A stretch of 16,051 bases of DNA, taken from NCBI GenBank assembly GCA_900313765.1, contig OMSN01000036.1, positions 1 through 16,051 on the forward strand, in the 5' to 3' direction. The notes beneath the pieces are model-generated. The model saw nothing but the letters and a program-made list of their open reading frames with translations, was not told the origin of the DNA and searched no databases. Source of the DNA: an uncultured Eubacteriales bacterium. Its GTDB lineage: Bacteria > Bacillota > Clostridia > Lachnospirales > Lachnospiraceae. Both the position numbers and the translations under genes were made by a program. This document shows positions 1-6,035 of the stretch, piece by piece. Each line of letters opens with the position of its first letter. The stretch's first letter is position 1.

Positions 1-426
1 CCGAGTCAACTGCGCTCATTATAAGACTATGTCAACTAAAATGGCAGCTCGCAGATTTTATAGTCGTCGTTTTCGTCACGCGGGTTGGCTTTAGGTCGGC
101 AGCTTTCTCAGCTTTCAGCGCTATTGCGTCGTGCCCTGCGCCTTCCCCGCTCCACTGCCTTGCTCGCCCATTTCAGACCCTTGTTCCTACAAAACCGCTG
201 GGCAAACGGTTTCCAAGATATGGTGAAACATCAGGCAGCACGCTCGTTTTTCGGGTTGCTGTGCTATCATCCTCACCGTTCAAAACATAGAGAGAGGACT
301 ACCATGGCAGAGAACGAACAACTCGACTGCGGCGGAGCGTGCAGCGGTTGCAACGTCGAGGGCTGCGGTTCGCGGACCGAGCCCCCTGCGCCGACCGCGC
401 GCGTCAACATCAAGCACATGATCGGC
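1..426 (+). other. Foreign-looking segment: leader and N-terminus of a Mrp/NBP35-type ATPase
   Basis: From 304 an ATG preceded by AGAGAGGA (291-298, 5 nt spacing) opens a reading frame whose first 41 residues read like the N-terminus of a Mrp/ApbC/NBP35 P-loop ATPase. It has a cysteine cluster (C9, C13, C16, C21), then CGSRTEPPAP, then an IKHMIG strand. In that family the next residues are the VSGKGGVGKS Walker loop, but here the sequence changes abruptly to dehydrogenase sequence. Bases 301-426 are about 67% GC, well above what follows, and the style suggests an actinobacterial (Coriobacteriia-like) source. Bases 1-303 hold no convincing gene. They contain a small hairpin (AAACCG 192-197 / CGGTTT 207-212) and a possible TATCAT -10 element at 265-270. 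Family assignment is from memory of conserved motifs; the foreign origin is inferred. Confidence 0.6.
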
Positions 427-786
427 GAGGCAAAACTGGCCGGCAATGATTACAACAAGGCTGGTATGGCGTATGTGATGAGTAAGAACTTCGTTGTATG
501 GTACGCTCAGAAGTGTGCACATGAATATGCGAAGAAAGGGATCCGTGTGGTATCCGTAAGCCCGGGCCTGATTGAAACAGATATGGGCAACAGGGAAGTG
601 GAGCAGTCGGATTTCGCGAAACAGATGATCGATAACACCTGCGCAGGCAGGATGGGCAAGGCTCAGGAACTGGGCTATGCCATCGCTACGATCGCGGACG
701 AGAGAAACGGCTATCTGTGCGGAATCGATGTCCTGATCGACGGCGGCGCTTCTACCGGTAAGAAATTCAAAAAGGTAAAGGAATAA
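304..786 (+). CDS. Chimeric ORF: Mrp-like N-terminus joined to C-terminal half of a short-chain dehydrogenase (SDR)
   Basis: The 160-residue product is a hybrid. Residues 1-41 are Mrp-like, and from about residue 48 it is the C-terminal part of a Rossmann-fold SDR oxidoreductase. The SDR part shows the catalytic Tyr/Lys pair YVMSK (Y57, K61), the SVSPGLIETDMG segment (residues 84-95) and the C-terminal DVLIDGG motif (142-148). SDRs normally have about 250 residues; the cofactor-binding TGxxxGxG loop, the NNAG strand and the catalytic serine are all missing, so this product cannot be a working SDR. The real host gene probably starts outside the window, with the join near 427-450. The stop is only 3 nt before the next start, so the intact SDR gene would head the HdeD-UbiB operon. 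Its substrate cannot be told from the remaining half; sugar, steroid and 3-oxoacyl reductases share these motifs. Confidence 0.75.
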   Translation: MAENEQLDCGGACSGCNVEGCGSRTEPPAPTARVNIKHMIGEAKLAGNDYNKAGMAYVMSKNFVVWYAQKCAHEYAKKGIRVVSVSPGLIETDMGNREVEQSDFAKQMIDNTCAGRMGKAQELGYAIATIADERNGYLCGIDVLIDGGASTGKKFKKVKE

Positions 787-789
787 TCA

Positions 790-1356
790 ATGCTGTTTAA
801 CAGTTTGGATAAATTCAAAAGAAAAATGGTCATGCTGATCGTTCTTCTCATGTTCGCGGGACTGATGATGTTTGTGATTCCGGTATCTTACGTACCGCTG
901 CTTGGGAAAGGGCTCGGATTCATTTTCCTTGTACTCTCCATCCTTCAGGTACTGGAGTTCATCGGGAGCAACAAAGCGCTGATCCATTATATCCGACTGT
1001 TTGTGGGACTGCTGGCCGGAATGGCCGGCGTCCTGCTGTTCTCTGCAGACGGGTTATTTCTTACGCTTCTGAACTGGCTGGTCGGGACATTGCCGATCCT
1101 GCTCGGGGGCTATGGTCTGTACCATGCCCTGACATACGCGCGGCGGTCCGGCCGCAGCGGCTGGTGGGTGCTTGTGATCTTAAGCTGCCTGCTGCTGCTG
1201 TTCGGTACGATCCTTTTTGTGAATCCATGGGCAGATGACCCGCGCAAAGTGTTATATGTGATTGGCGGGACACTTTTCTATTCTGCGGTGGTATATGCGA
1301 TAAGCCTGTTCTGGATCTGGCCATTTCGGCGTGATAATGGGAGTGAGATAGAATGA
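790..1356 (+). CDS. HdeD/DUF308-family six-helix membrane protein, copy 1
   Basis: The 188-residue protein is almost entirely hydrophobic, with about six membrane segments (residues ~13-31, 39-57, 67-85, 90-113, 124-144, 154-175) in three hairpins. This is the layout of the HdeD/DUF308 family (HdeD is named for acid resistance in E. coli; biochemical role unknown). It aligns without gaps through residue 179 with the second copy at 5471-6019. PVSY (31-34), YARR (116-119), VNPW (144-147), VIGG (157-160) and WPF (177-179) fall at identical positions. AAAGGA at 777-782 is the ribosome site. The stop overlaps the UbiB start as ATGA, so the two are probably translationally coupled and may act together at the membrane. 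The partnership is inferred from the coupling and the repeated gene order. Confidence 0.85.
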   Translation: MLFNSLDKFKRKMVMLIVLLMFAGLMMFVIPVSYVPLLGKGLGFIFLVLSILQVLEFIGSNKALIHYIRLFVGLLAGMAGVLLFSADGLFLTLLNWLVGTLPILLGGYGLYHALTYARRSGRSGWWVLVILSCLLLLFGTILFVNPWADDPRKVLYVIGGTLFYSAVVYAISLFWIWPFRRDNGSEIE

Positions 1357-2984
1357 CCGATCAACAAACCATGAAAAATGAAAAACCGAAAAAGAATAAA
1401 AAACGTTCCGCTGAGATCTTCGGTGTATTTGCGAAACATAACTTTTATACAAACGGTTTTACGCCGGAGGAACTGAGAACGACGCTGGAGGATCTCGGTC
1501 CCACGTATGTCAAGATCGGACAGATCATGTCCAGCCGAACCGACATGCTTCCGAAGAGTTACTGCAGGGAGCTGGAGAAACTGCGCAGCACCGTGAAACC
1601 GCTGGAGGCAGAAGTCGCGCGGGCAGTCATCGAGCAGGAGACCGGAAAAAGAATCGAAGAGCTGTACAGTGAGTTCCGCGATGAACCTCTCGGCTCCGCG
1701 TCGATCGCCCAGGCACATTACGGTGTACTTCTTGACGGAACACGGGTCGTGACCAAGGTGCAGCGTCCGGGAATAGCGGACATGATGCGGGAGGATTTTG
1801 TTCTTCTGAACAAACTTGCCGGAATGGTGAACGCGACAGCCGAGGGAGATGACGAGGCGGAGACTCTTGATCTGAAAGGAATCCTGCATGAACTGGAGAA
1901 GGTCACGGAGGAGGAACTGGACTTCAGGATTGAAGCGGACCATACCAGAACGTTCCGGAAACTGTGCCTGGAAGATGAGTCGCAGGTTTCCTGCCCGCGG
2001 ATCATTGACGAGCTGACCTCGAAACATATCCTCACGATGACCTTTGTGGACGGGTACTCCATCTCCCACAGAGACCGTGTGGAGGAAGAGGGGTATGACC
2101 GTCTGGAGATCGGGAAAGCGCTCCTGAACAATTACCTGCATCAGGTGCTTGACGCAGGGTTCTTCCACGGAGATCCGCATCAGGGAAACATCATGATCAG
2201 TGGAGGTGTGCCGTACTGGATCGATTTCGGCATGGTCGGACAGCTCTCTGAGGCAAACATCAGTGCCATCCAGAACCTGATCTTTGCACTGGTGCAGGAA
2301 GATGTGGAGGCAATGACCAATGCTGCCCTCGCACTGGGGACGGTGAAGGGAAAACTCAATAAGACGCGTCTGATGGACGATCTGGAGAGCATCAGCTCCC
2401 AGTATATGTCAGCGACAAACCTGAAGGATATTGATGTCGGCAAACTGATGGGCGAACTGACGGATCTTCTGAATGAGCATCACATCGCCGTATCTCCGGA
2501 ATACACAATGATGATCCGGAGCCTGGTCACCATGGAAGGCGTGCTGGAGATGTTCTGTCCGGAACTCGACCTGTTCGGCTTCCTTCAGGAGAAGCTGCTT
2601 TCCAGAGCAAAAGAAGGCATTGATTTAAAAGAGAAACTGACATCTGCGATGGGATCACTGGCGGCAACAACGCTCCGTACGGTAAAACTGCCCGGACTTG
2701 CTTCGGACGTACTGCGGAATCTTGTGAAGGGCAGGCTGAAGATCAGTTTTGAACTGACAGGATACGAGGAGCCGTTCCATGTTCTGATCGAAGTGATCAA
2801 AAATGTATTGATCGCTATATTTGCGTGTGTGATCTTCAGCGGATCGTGCAGGATATACACGGCATCGATGCCGCCGCTGATCGACGGTGTTTCACTGTTT
2901 GCGCTGGCTGGATTTGCCGTTTCCATCGCGCTGGCGATCTATTCCATCAGAAAACTGATTAAGGCTGCGGAAGGAAAACACTGA
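1353..2984 (+). CDS. UbiB/ABC1/AarF-family atypical kinase-like protein, copy 1
   Basis: The 543-residue protein carries the full UbiB/ADCK signature. It has the KxGQ motif (K54-Q57, in TYVKIGQIMSSR), the alanine-rich loop GSASIAQAH (114-122), the nucleotide-binding lysine K135 in VTKVQRPG, the ExD motif (E188, D190), the catalytic-loop HGDPHQGN (272-279) and DFG (291-293). Two C-terminal membrane helices (~478-498, 512-533) anchor it. The N-terminus is short and lysine-rich. Characterised relatives (UbiB, COQ8) are ATPases that support ubiquinone synthesis by acting on lipid intermediates or extracting them from membranes. This host is probably an anaerobe without ubiquinone, so the client is unknown. 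All key residues are present, so activity is expected. It overlaps the upstream HdeD-type gene by ATGA. It is closely similar to copy 2, whose corresponding residues are offset by a constant 95 positions as far as the catalytic loop. Confidence 0.93.
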   Translation: MTDQQTMKNEKPKKNKKRSAEIFGVFAKHNFYTNGFTPEELRTTLEDLGPTYVKIGQIMSSRTDMLPKSYCRELEKLRSTVKPLEAEVARAVIEQETGKRIEELYSEFRDEPLGSASIAQAHYGVLLDGTRVVTKVQRPGIADMMREDFVLLNKLAGMVNATAEGDDEAETLDLKGILHELEKVTEEELDFRIEADHTRTFRKLCLEDESQVSCPRIIDELTSKHILTMTFVDGYSISHRDRVEEEGYDRLEIGKALLNNYLHQVLDAGFFHGDPHQGNIMISGGVPYWIDFGMVGQLSEANISAIQNLIFALVQEDVEAMTNAALALGTVKGKLNKTRLMDDLESISSQYMSATNLKDIDVGKLMGELTDLLNEHHIAVSPEYTMMIRSLVTMEGVLEMFCPELDLFGFLQEKLLSRAKEGIDLKEKLTSAMGSLAATTLRTVKLPGLASDVLRNLVKGRLKISFELTGYEEPFHVLIEVIKNVLIAIFACVIFSGSCRIYTASMPPLIDGVSLFALAGFAVSIALAIYSIRKLIKAAEGKH

Positions 2985-3003
2985 AAAAGGAGTTTTTCGA
3001 GAA

Positions 3004-3933
3004 ATGAATTATAAAGAACTGATCGACCCGGAACTGAGAAAGAGCGCCAATTCTTTTCCGTTTAATCCTGCGATCGTAGCGGTAGGCAATCTGTATCAGG
3101 ACCTGGAGTGGGGCCGGACGAAGGCTCCTGAGGGAATGGAGGAAACGGAGATTGTCACGGAAGGCACGCAGAAACTTTCCGTAAAGACGACGGTTTTTTC
3201 CATGGCAGACGCACAGGCAGACGCGCCGGCTCTTATCTACGTACACGGCGGGGCTTTTGCCTATAAGGCAGCGGCCTATCAGAAGAAGCTCGCCATGATC
3301 TATGCGAAGAAAGCCGGCTGCAAAGTCTTCTTCCCACACTATCATCTGGCGCCGAAGTATCCGTATCCGGCGGCCTATGAGGATGTCATGGCGCTGTATC
3401 GGTATGTGACAGAACATGCCAGGGAGCTTGGTGTCGACCCGACCCGGATCGGGATTGCAGGGGACAGCGCAGGCGCTTCGCTTGCGGCGCTGGTCTGTAA
3501 CCGCTGGGAAGAAGAGAACGTGAAGATGCCCTGCCTTCAGATGCTTGTATATCCGGTCACGGATGCGAGAATGGAAACGGAATCCATGAAGTTGTTTACG
3601 GATACGCCGAACTGGGATTCCAGGGCAAATGAGCGCATGTGGGATTACTACTGCGGCAAAGACGGTGAAAAGAGAGACAAGGCGTCTCCCATGTGGTGTG
3701 ATCTTCCGTCGGCACTTCCTGGGACCTATATTGAGACAGCAGAGTTTGACTGCCTGCATGATGAGGGACTGGCATATGCTGAAAAACTGAAACAGGCGGG
3801 AGTGGATGTGGAGATCAATGAAACCGAAGGAACATTTCACGGATATGACGCTGCGATCGATACGCAGATCGTGAAACAACAGATAAGCAGACGTATCTCA
3901 TTTTTGCGAAACGGATATAGAGAAAGGGGATAA
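3004..3933 (+). CDS. Alpha/beta hydrolase, HSL-type (acetyl)esterase
   Basis: The 309-residue protein has the complete hormone-sensitive-lipase-type alpha/beta hydrolase motif set. It shows the oxyanion-hole motif HGGAF (81-85), the nucleophile elbow GDSAG (153-157, Ser155), the acid in AEFDCLHDEG (Asp249 most likely) and the histidine in TFHGYD (His279). It has no signal peptide, so it should act in the cytoplasm on short acyl esters or small carboxylic esters; the natural substrate cannot be read from the sequence. An AAGGAG site lies about 11 nt before the ATG, 19 nt after the UbiB stop. It is followed after 1 nt by the acyltransferase-like gene, so hydrolysis and transfer of acyl groups may be paired functions. 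The family call is firm and the role is inferred. Confidence 0.93.
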   Translation: MNYKELIDPELRKSANSFPFNPAIVAVGNLYQDLEWGRTKAPEGMEETEIVTEGTQKLSVKTTVFSMADAQADAPALIYVHGGAFAYKAAAYQKKLAMIYAKKAGCKVFFPHYHLAPKYPYPAAYEDVMALYRYVTEHARELGVDPTRIGIAGDSAGASLAALVCNRWEEENVKMPCLQMLVYPVTDARMETESMKLFTDTPNWDSRANERMWDYYCGKDGEKRDKASPMWCDLPSALPGTYIETAEFDCLHDEGLAYAEKLKQAGVDVEINETEGTFHGYDAAIDTQIVKQQISRRISFLRNGYRERG

Positions 3934-3934
3934 A

Positions 3935-5251
3935 ATGGCTACGAATCCGGATGTTTATTTACTTTATGAATACAGAAAGAAAAATGCTTTTACAGTCCGC
4001 ATGAAGATAACTCTGGATGAGGCAGTGGACGAGGCACTGCTGACACAGGCGGCCAGAGAGGCGATGACCCGTTTCCCATACTATTCCGTTAAGGTTGGTC
4101 TTGATGAGGGTGAGAATTACGTTCTTCTTCCCAATGATCGACAGATCAAAGTTCTGCCGGAGAAGGATGAGCGCCTGGTGCTCGGATCCGAAGAAGTGGC
4201 AGAGCACCTGTTCGCGATTACCTGGAGAGGCAGCGACATCTGGTTCAACTGGGCGCACTGCATGTGCGGCGCGTATGGAGCGATGTACTGGATCAAGACG
4301 ACCCTGTACCAGTATATGACCAAAAAATATGGCCCGATGACGCCGCCGGTTGACCTGAAAGAGGTCGGATCGGTGGTTGATGAAGCGGAATATGCCTGTC
4401 CCGATGTCGATCAGCTTCCGACGGACGATCCTCTGAAGCGCTACGAAGAAGGAGACAGTCTGTTCGGGATCGTAGATGATTACGTTTATTTCCTGAATCC
4501 CTTTGCAAATGACGTCTACTACTATCAGGTTGAACTTGAGAGCAAGGCTTTCATGGATTATGCAAAGAGGATCGATGGAAGTCCCAATTCCGTTCTGGCC
4601 GCCATCATGATGAAAACGTCCGCGCGCTATTTCCAGCAGAAGGATGGTTGGCATATTTCGGCAAAAATAGCGGATGACTATCGGAAAGATATCGGATGCG
4701 ACAAGTCCTACCGGGATTATGTCAGGTTTATCCATGTAAAATACGACTGGGAGATGGAGCAGGAATCCATAGAACGGTTAAGCCAGCGCGCGCGAGGCGC
4801 GATCATCACCCAGATGCAGCCGGAGAACAGTTTCGAGTGGTACCGGCAGCTTGTCGAAGCCAGGAAAGGGATCGACGCCCAGCCCGATCTTAAGGCCAAG
4901 ATCAAGTACGCCCAGAAACACAGTATATACACCAGCGATGCCCGGGACACCTATATGGTCAGCTACGTGGGAAGGACAGACTGGGGCGGCATGGCGGAAC
5001 ATGTCAGATCCGCCTACACCATCACGGATGGTAATCTGATGCTGGAGGTGAATGCGCTTCCGGATAAGTTCTGCGTCACCTTCCAGCTGCTCACAAAGGA
5101 CAGAAAACCGCTTGATCTGTTCTGTGATGTATTGAAGGAAGAGCAGCTGCCCTATACTGTTTCAGAGGGCATGGTGCGGTATATGCCTGACCTGCAGCTG
5201 CCAAAGGCACCATCCAAGGGACTGCCGGGGAAGATCCCGACTCTGACATAA
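3935..5251 (+). CDS. CoA-dependent acyltransferase / condensation-domain superfamily protein (alcohol acetyltransferase-like)
   Basis: The 438-residue protein has the two-lobed layout of the chloramphenicol acetyltransferase/condensation superfamily. The N-terminal lobe has the typical opening strand and helix (residues ~18-50) and a central strand ending in FNWAHCMCGAYG, where the HxxxDG catalytic motif belongs. The C-terminal lobe has the MVSYVGRTDWGGM strand and the later NALPDKFCVTF strand typical of alcohol O-acetyltransferase-like members. The catalytic-position histidine is H108, but the usual Asp and Gly of HxxxDG are Gly112 and Ala113, so the motif is degenerate. The start follows the esterase stop by 1 nt with an AGAAAGGGGA ribosome site (3921-3930). 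There is no membrane segment. It may acylate a lipid or alcohol, or be a binding rather than a catalytic protein. The superfamily is fairly sure; activity is uncertain. Confidence 0.7.
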   Translation: MATNPDVYLLYEYRKKNAFTVRMKITLDEAVDEALLTQAAREAMTRFPYYSVKVGLDEGENYVLLPNDRQIKVLPEKDERLVLGSEEVAEHLFAITWRGSDIWFNWAHCMCGAYGAMYWIKTTLYQYMTKKYGPMTPPVDLKEVGSVVDEAEYACPDVDQLPTDDPLKRYEEGDSLFGIVDDYVYFLNPFANDVYYYQVELESKAFMDYAKRIDGSPNSVLAAIMMKTSARYFQQKDGWHISAKIADDYRKDIGCDKSYRDYVRFIHVKYDWEMEQESIERLSQRARGAIITQMQPENSFEWYRQLVEARKGIDAQPDLKAKIKYAQKHSIYTSDARDTYMVSYVGRTDWGGMAEHVRSAYTITDGNLMLEVNALPDKFCVTFQLLTKDRKPLDLFCDVLKEEQLPYTVSEGMVRYMPDLQLPKAPSKGLPGKIPTLT

Positions 5252-5287
5252 TACATGTGATGTAATTGCGGTTACAGTCAGACAGAA

Positions 5288-5324
5288 TCATCTGCGCTTC
5301 AGGCGCAGGATCGGTGCTTTTTTT
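5288..5324 (+). terminator. Probable rho-independent terminator after the acyltransferase-like gene
   Basis: CTGCGC (5292-5297) pairs with GCGCAG (5303-5308) around a 5-nt TTCAG loop, and flanking ATC/GAT can extend the stem across a small bulge. A run of seven T follows at 5318-5324, after a 9-nt gap that is longer than ideal. It lies just past a stop and just before a recognisable promoter, which supports an operon boundary here. Confidence 0.5.
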
Positions 5325-5358
5325 GTGGTCTGCAGAGCAAAACATGAACAGGGAGTTC

Positions 5359-5387
5359 TTGATATTGAGCGGATAAAGCGGTATTAT
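5359..5387 (+). promoter_or_regulatory. Sigma-70/SigA-type promoter of the second HdeD-UbiB operon
   Basis: TTGATA (5359-5364) and TATTAT (5382-5387) are separated by exactly 17 bases, each one mismatch from the housekeeping consensus. Transcription would begin near 5394, giving a leader of about 75 nt before the ATG at 5471. The promoter follows a terminator-like hairpin. The -35 box lies inside one arm of a 9-bp inverted repeat (5357-5365 with 5440-5448), so a regulator could cover it. Confidence 0.7.
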
Positions 5388-5397
5388 TTTTAAATAC

Positions 5398-5433
5398 TCC
5401 CGGCAGTTTTGGCATCCATTTGATCTGCCGGGA
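5398..5433 (+). promoter_or_regulatory. 5'-leader stem-loop upstream of HdeD copy 2
   Basis: TCCCGGCAG (5398-5406) pairs perfectly with CTGCCGGGA (5425-5433), a 9-bp GC-rich stem with an 18-nt loop. It lies at the very 5' end of the transcript predicted from the promoter at 5359-5387. No T-run follows, so it is not an obvious terminator. It could stabilise the mRNA 5' end or be part of a regulatory leader. The ribosome site AGGGAGG (5454-5460) is outside the stem. Confidence 0.5.
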
Positions 5434-5470
5434 TCATTTATATCAAGAGTAAAAGGGAGGAATTATTGGA

Positions 5471-6019
5471 ATGCTTTTTCAGGAGCTCGGAAAAATGAAA
5501 CGAACCTGGATCATGACATCGATCATCTTGATCGCGTTCGGCATCGTCATGATCCTGTGTCCAGTCTCGTATATGGGGATGATGATCTCCGCGCTGGGGT
5601 ATGTGCTCTTAGTGTGGGCAGTTGTCATGGGCCTGGACTATCTGGCAAGCAAGAAGACGCTGATGAACTATATCACACTGACCTTTTCGCTGTTTATCGG
5701 CATACTGGGATTATTCGTGCTGGTGCACCGCAGAGACGTTCTTCCGATCTTGTGTCTTTTGTTCGGACTGTTTCTGATCTTTGAGGGCCTCAGTGATCTG
5801 TTCAACGCCTTTGTATACGCACGGCGTGCGGGACAGGCTGCCTGGTGGTTCCTGGCGATCCTGTCCGTGCTGACGATCGCGATGGGTGTGGTCCTTCTGG
5901 TCAATCCGTGGTGGGATACTCCCTCTGCGCTGAAGCAGGTGATCGGAGGTATGATGCTGTTTTCCTCTTTGGTAAGCATTATCAGGACGATCATGACCTG
6001 GCCGTTCAAGAGTGTATAA
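5471..6019 (+). CDS. HdeD/DUF308-family six-helix membrane protein, copy 2
   Basis: The 182-residue protein has about six membrane helices and is a paralogue of the protein encoded at 790-1356. It aligns gap-free over residues 1-179, with the same PVSY, YARR, VNPW, VIGG and WPF motifs at the same positions. It differs mainly in the loops and lacks the acidic C-terminal tail of copy 1. It is the first gene after a clear promoter and a structured leader, with AGGGAGG 10 nt before the ATG, and is followed 16 nt later by the second UbiB-type gene. The family is linked to acid or envelope stress in enterobacteria, but no molecular activity is established. A role as membrane partner of the UbiB-type protein is inferred from the duplicated order. 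Confidence 0.87.
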   Translation: MLFQELGKMKRTWIMTSIILIAFGIVMILCPVSYMGMMISALGYVLLVWAVVMGLDYLASKKTLMNYITLTFSLFIGILGLFVLVHRRDVLPILCLLFGLFLIFEGLSDLFNAFVYARRAGQAAWWFLAILSVLTIAMGVVLLVNPWWDTPSALKQVIGGMMLFSSLVSIIRTIMTWPFKSV

Positions 6020-6035
6020 GAGGAGGGATAGAGCG

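Noticed and set aside
17..40. TATAAT and TTGACA matches on the - strand near the left edge
   Set aside because: They are only 6 bases apart, not the 16-18 required, and no - strand gene can be seen leftward within the window.
85..303. Upstream extension of the chimeric ORF to an ATG or alternative start near 85
   Set aside because: The translation before 304 is low-quality, Arg/Leu-rich and unlike any family, while the ATG at 304 has a good ribosome site and begins a recognisable Mrp-type N-terminus.
1278..2180. Long open frame (300 codons) on the - strand opposite UbiB copy 1
   Set aside because: It lies wholly opposite a confidently identified gene, its translation has no recognisable motif and is rich in residues expected from the complement of common codons. 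Similar shadows at 2959-3879, 3959-4735, 6006-6932 and 13527-14387 were rejected for the same reason.
6012..6035. GTG start eight codons upstream for UbiB copy 2
   Set aside because: It overlaps the preceding gene and would translate through the AGGAGGGA ribosome site that correctly serves the ATG at 6036.
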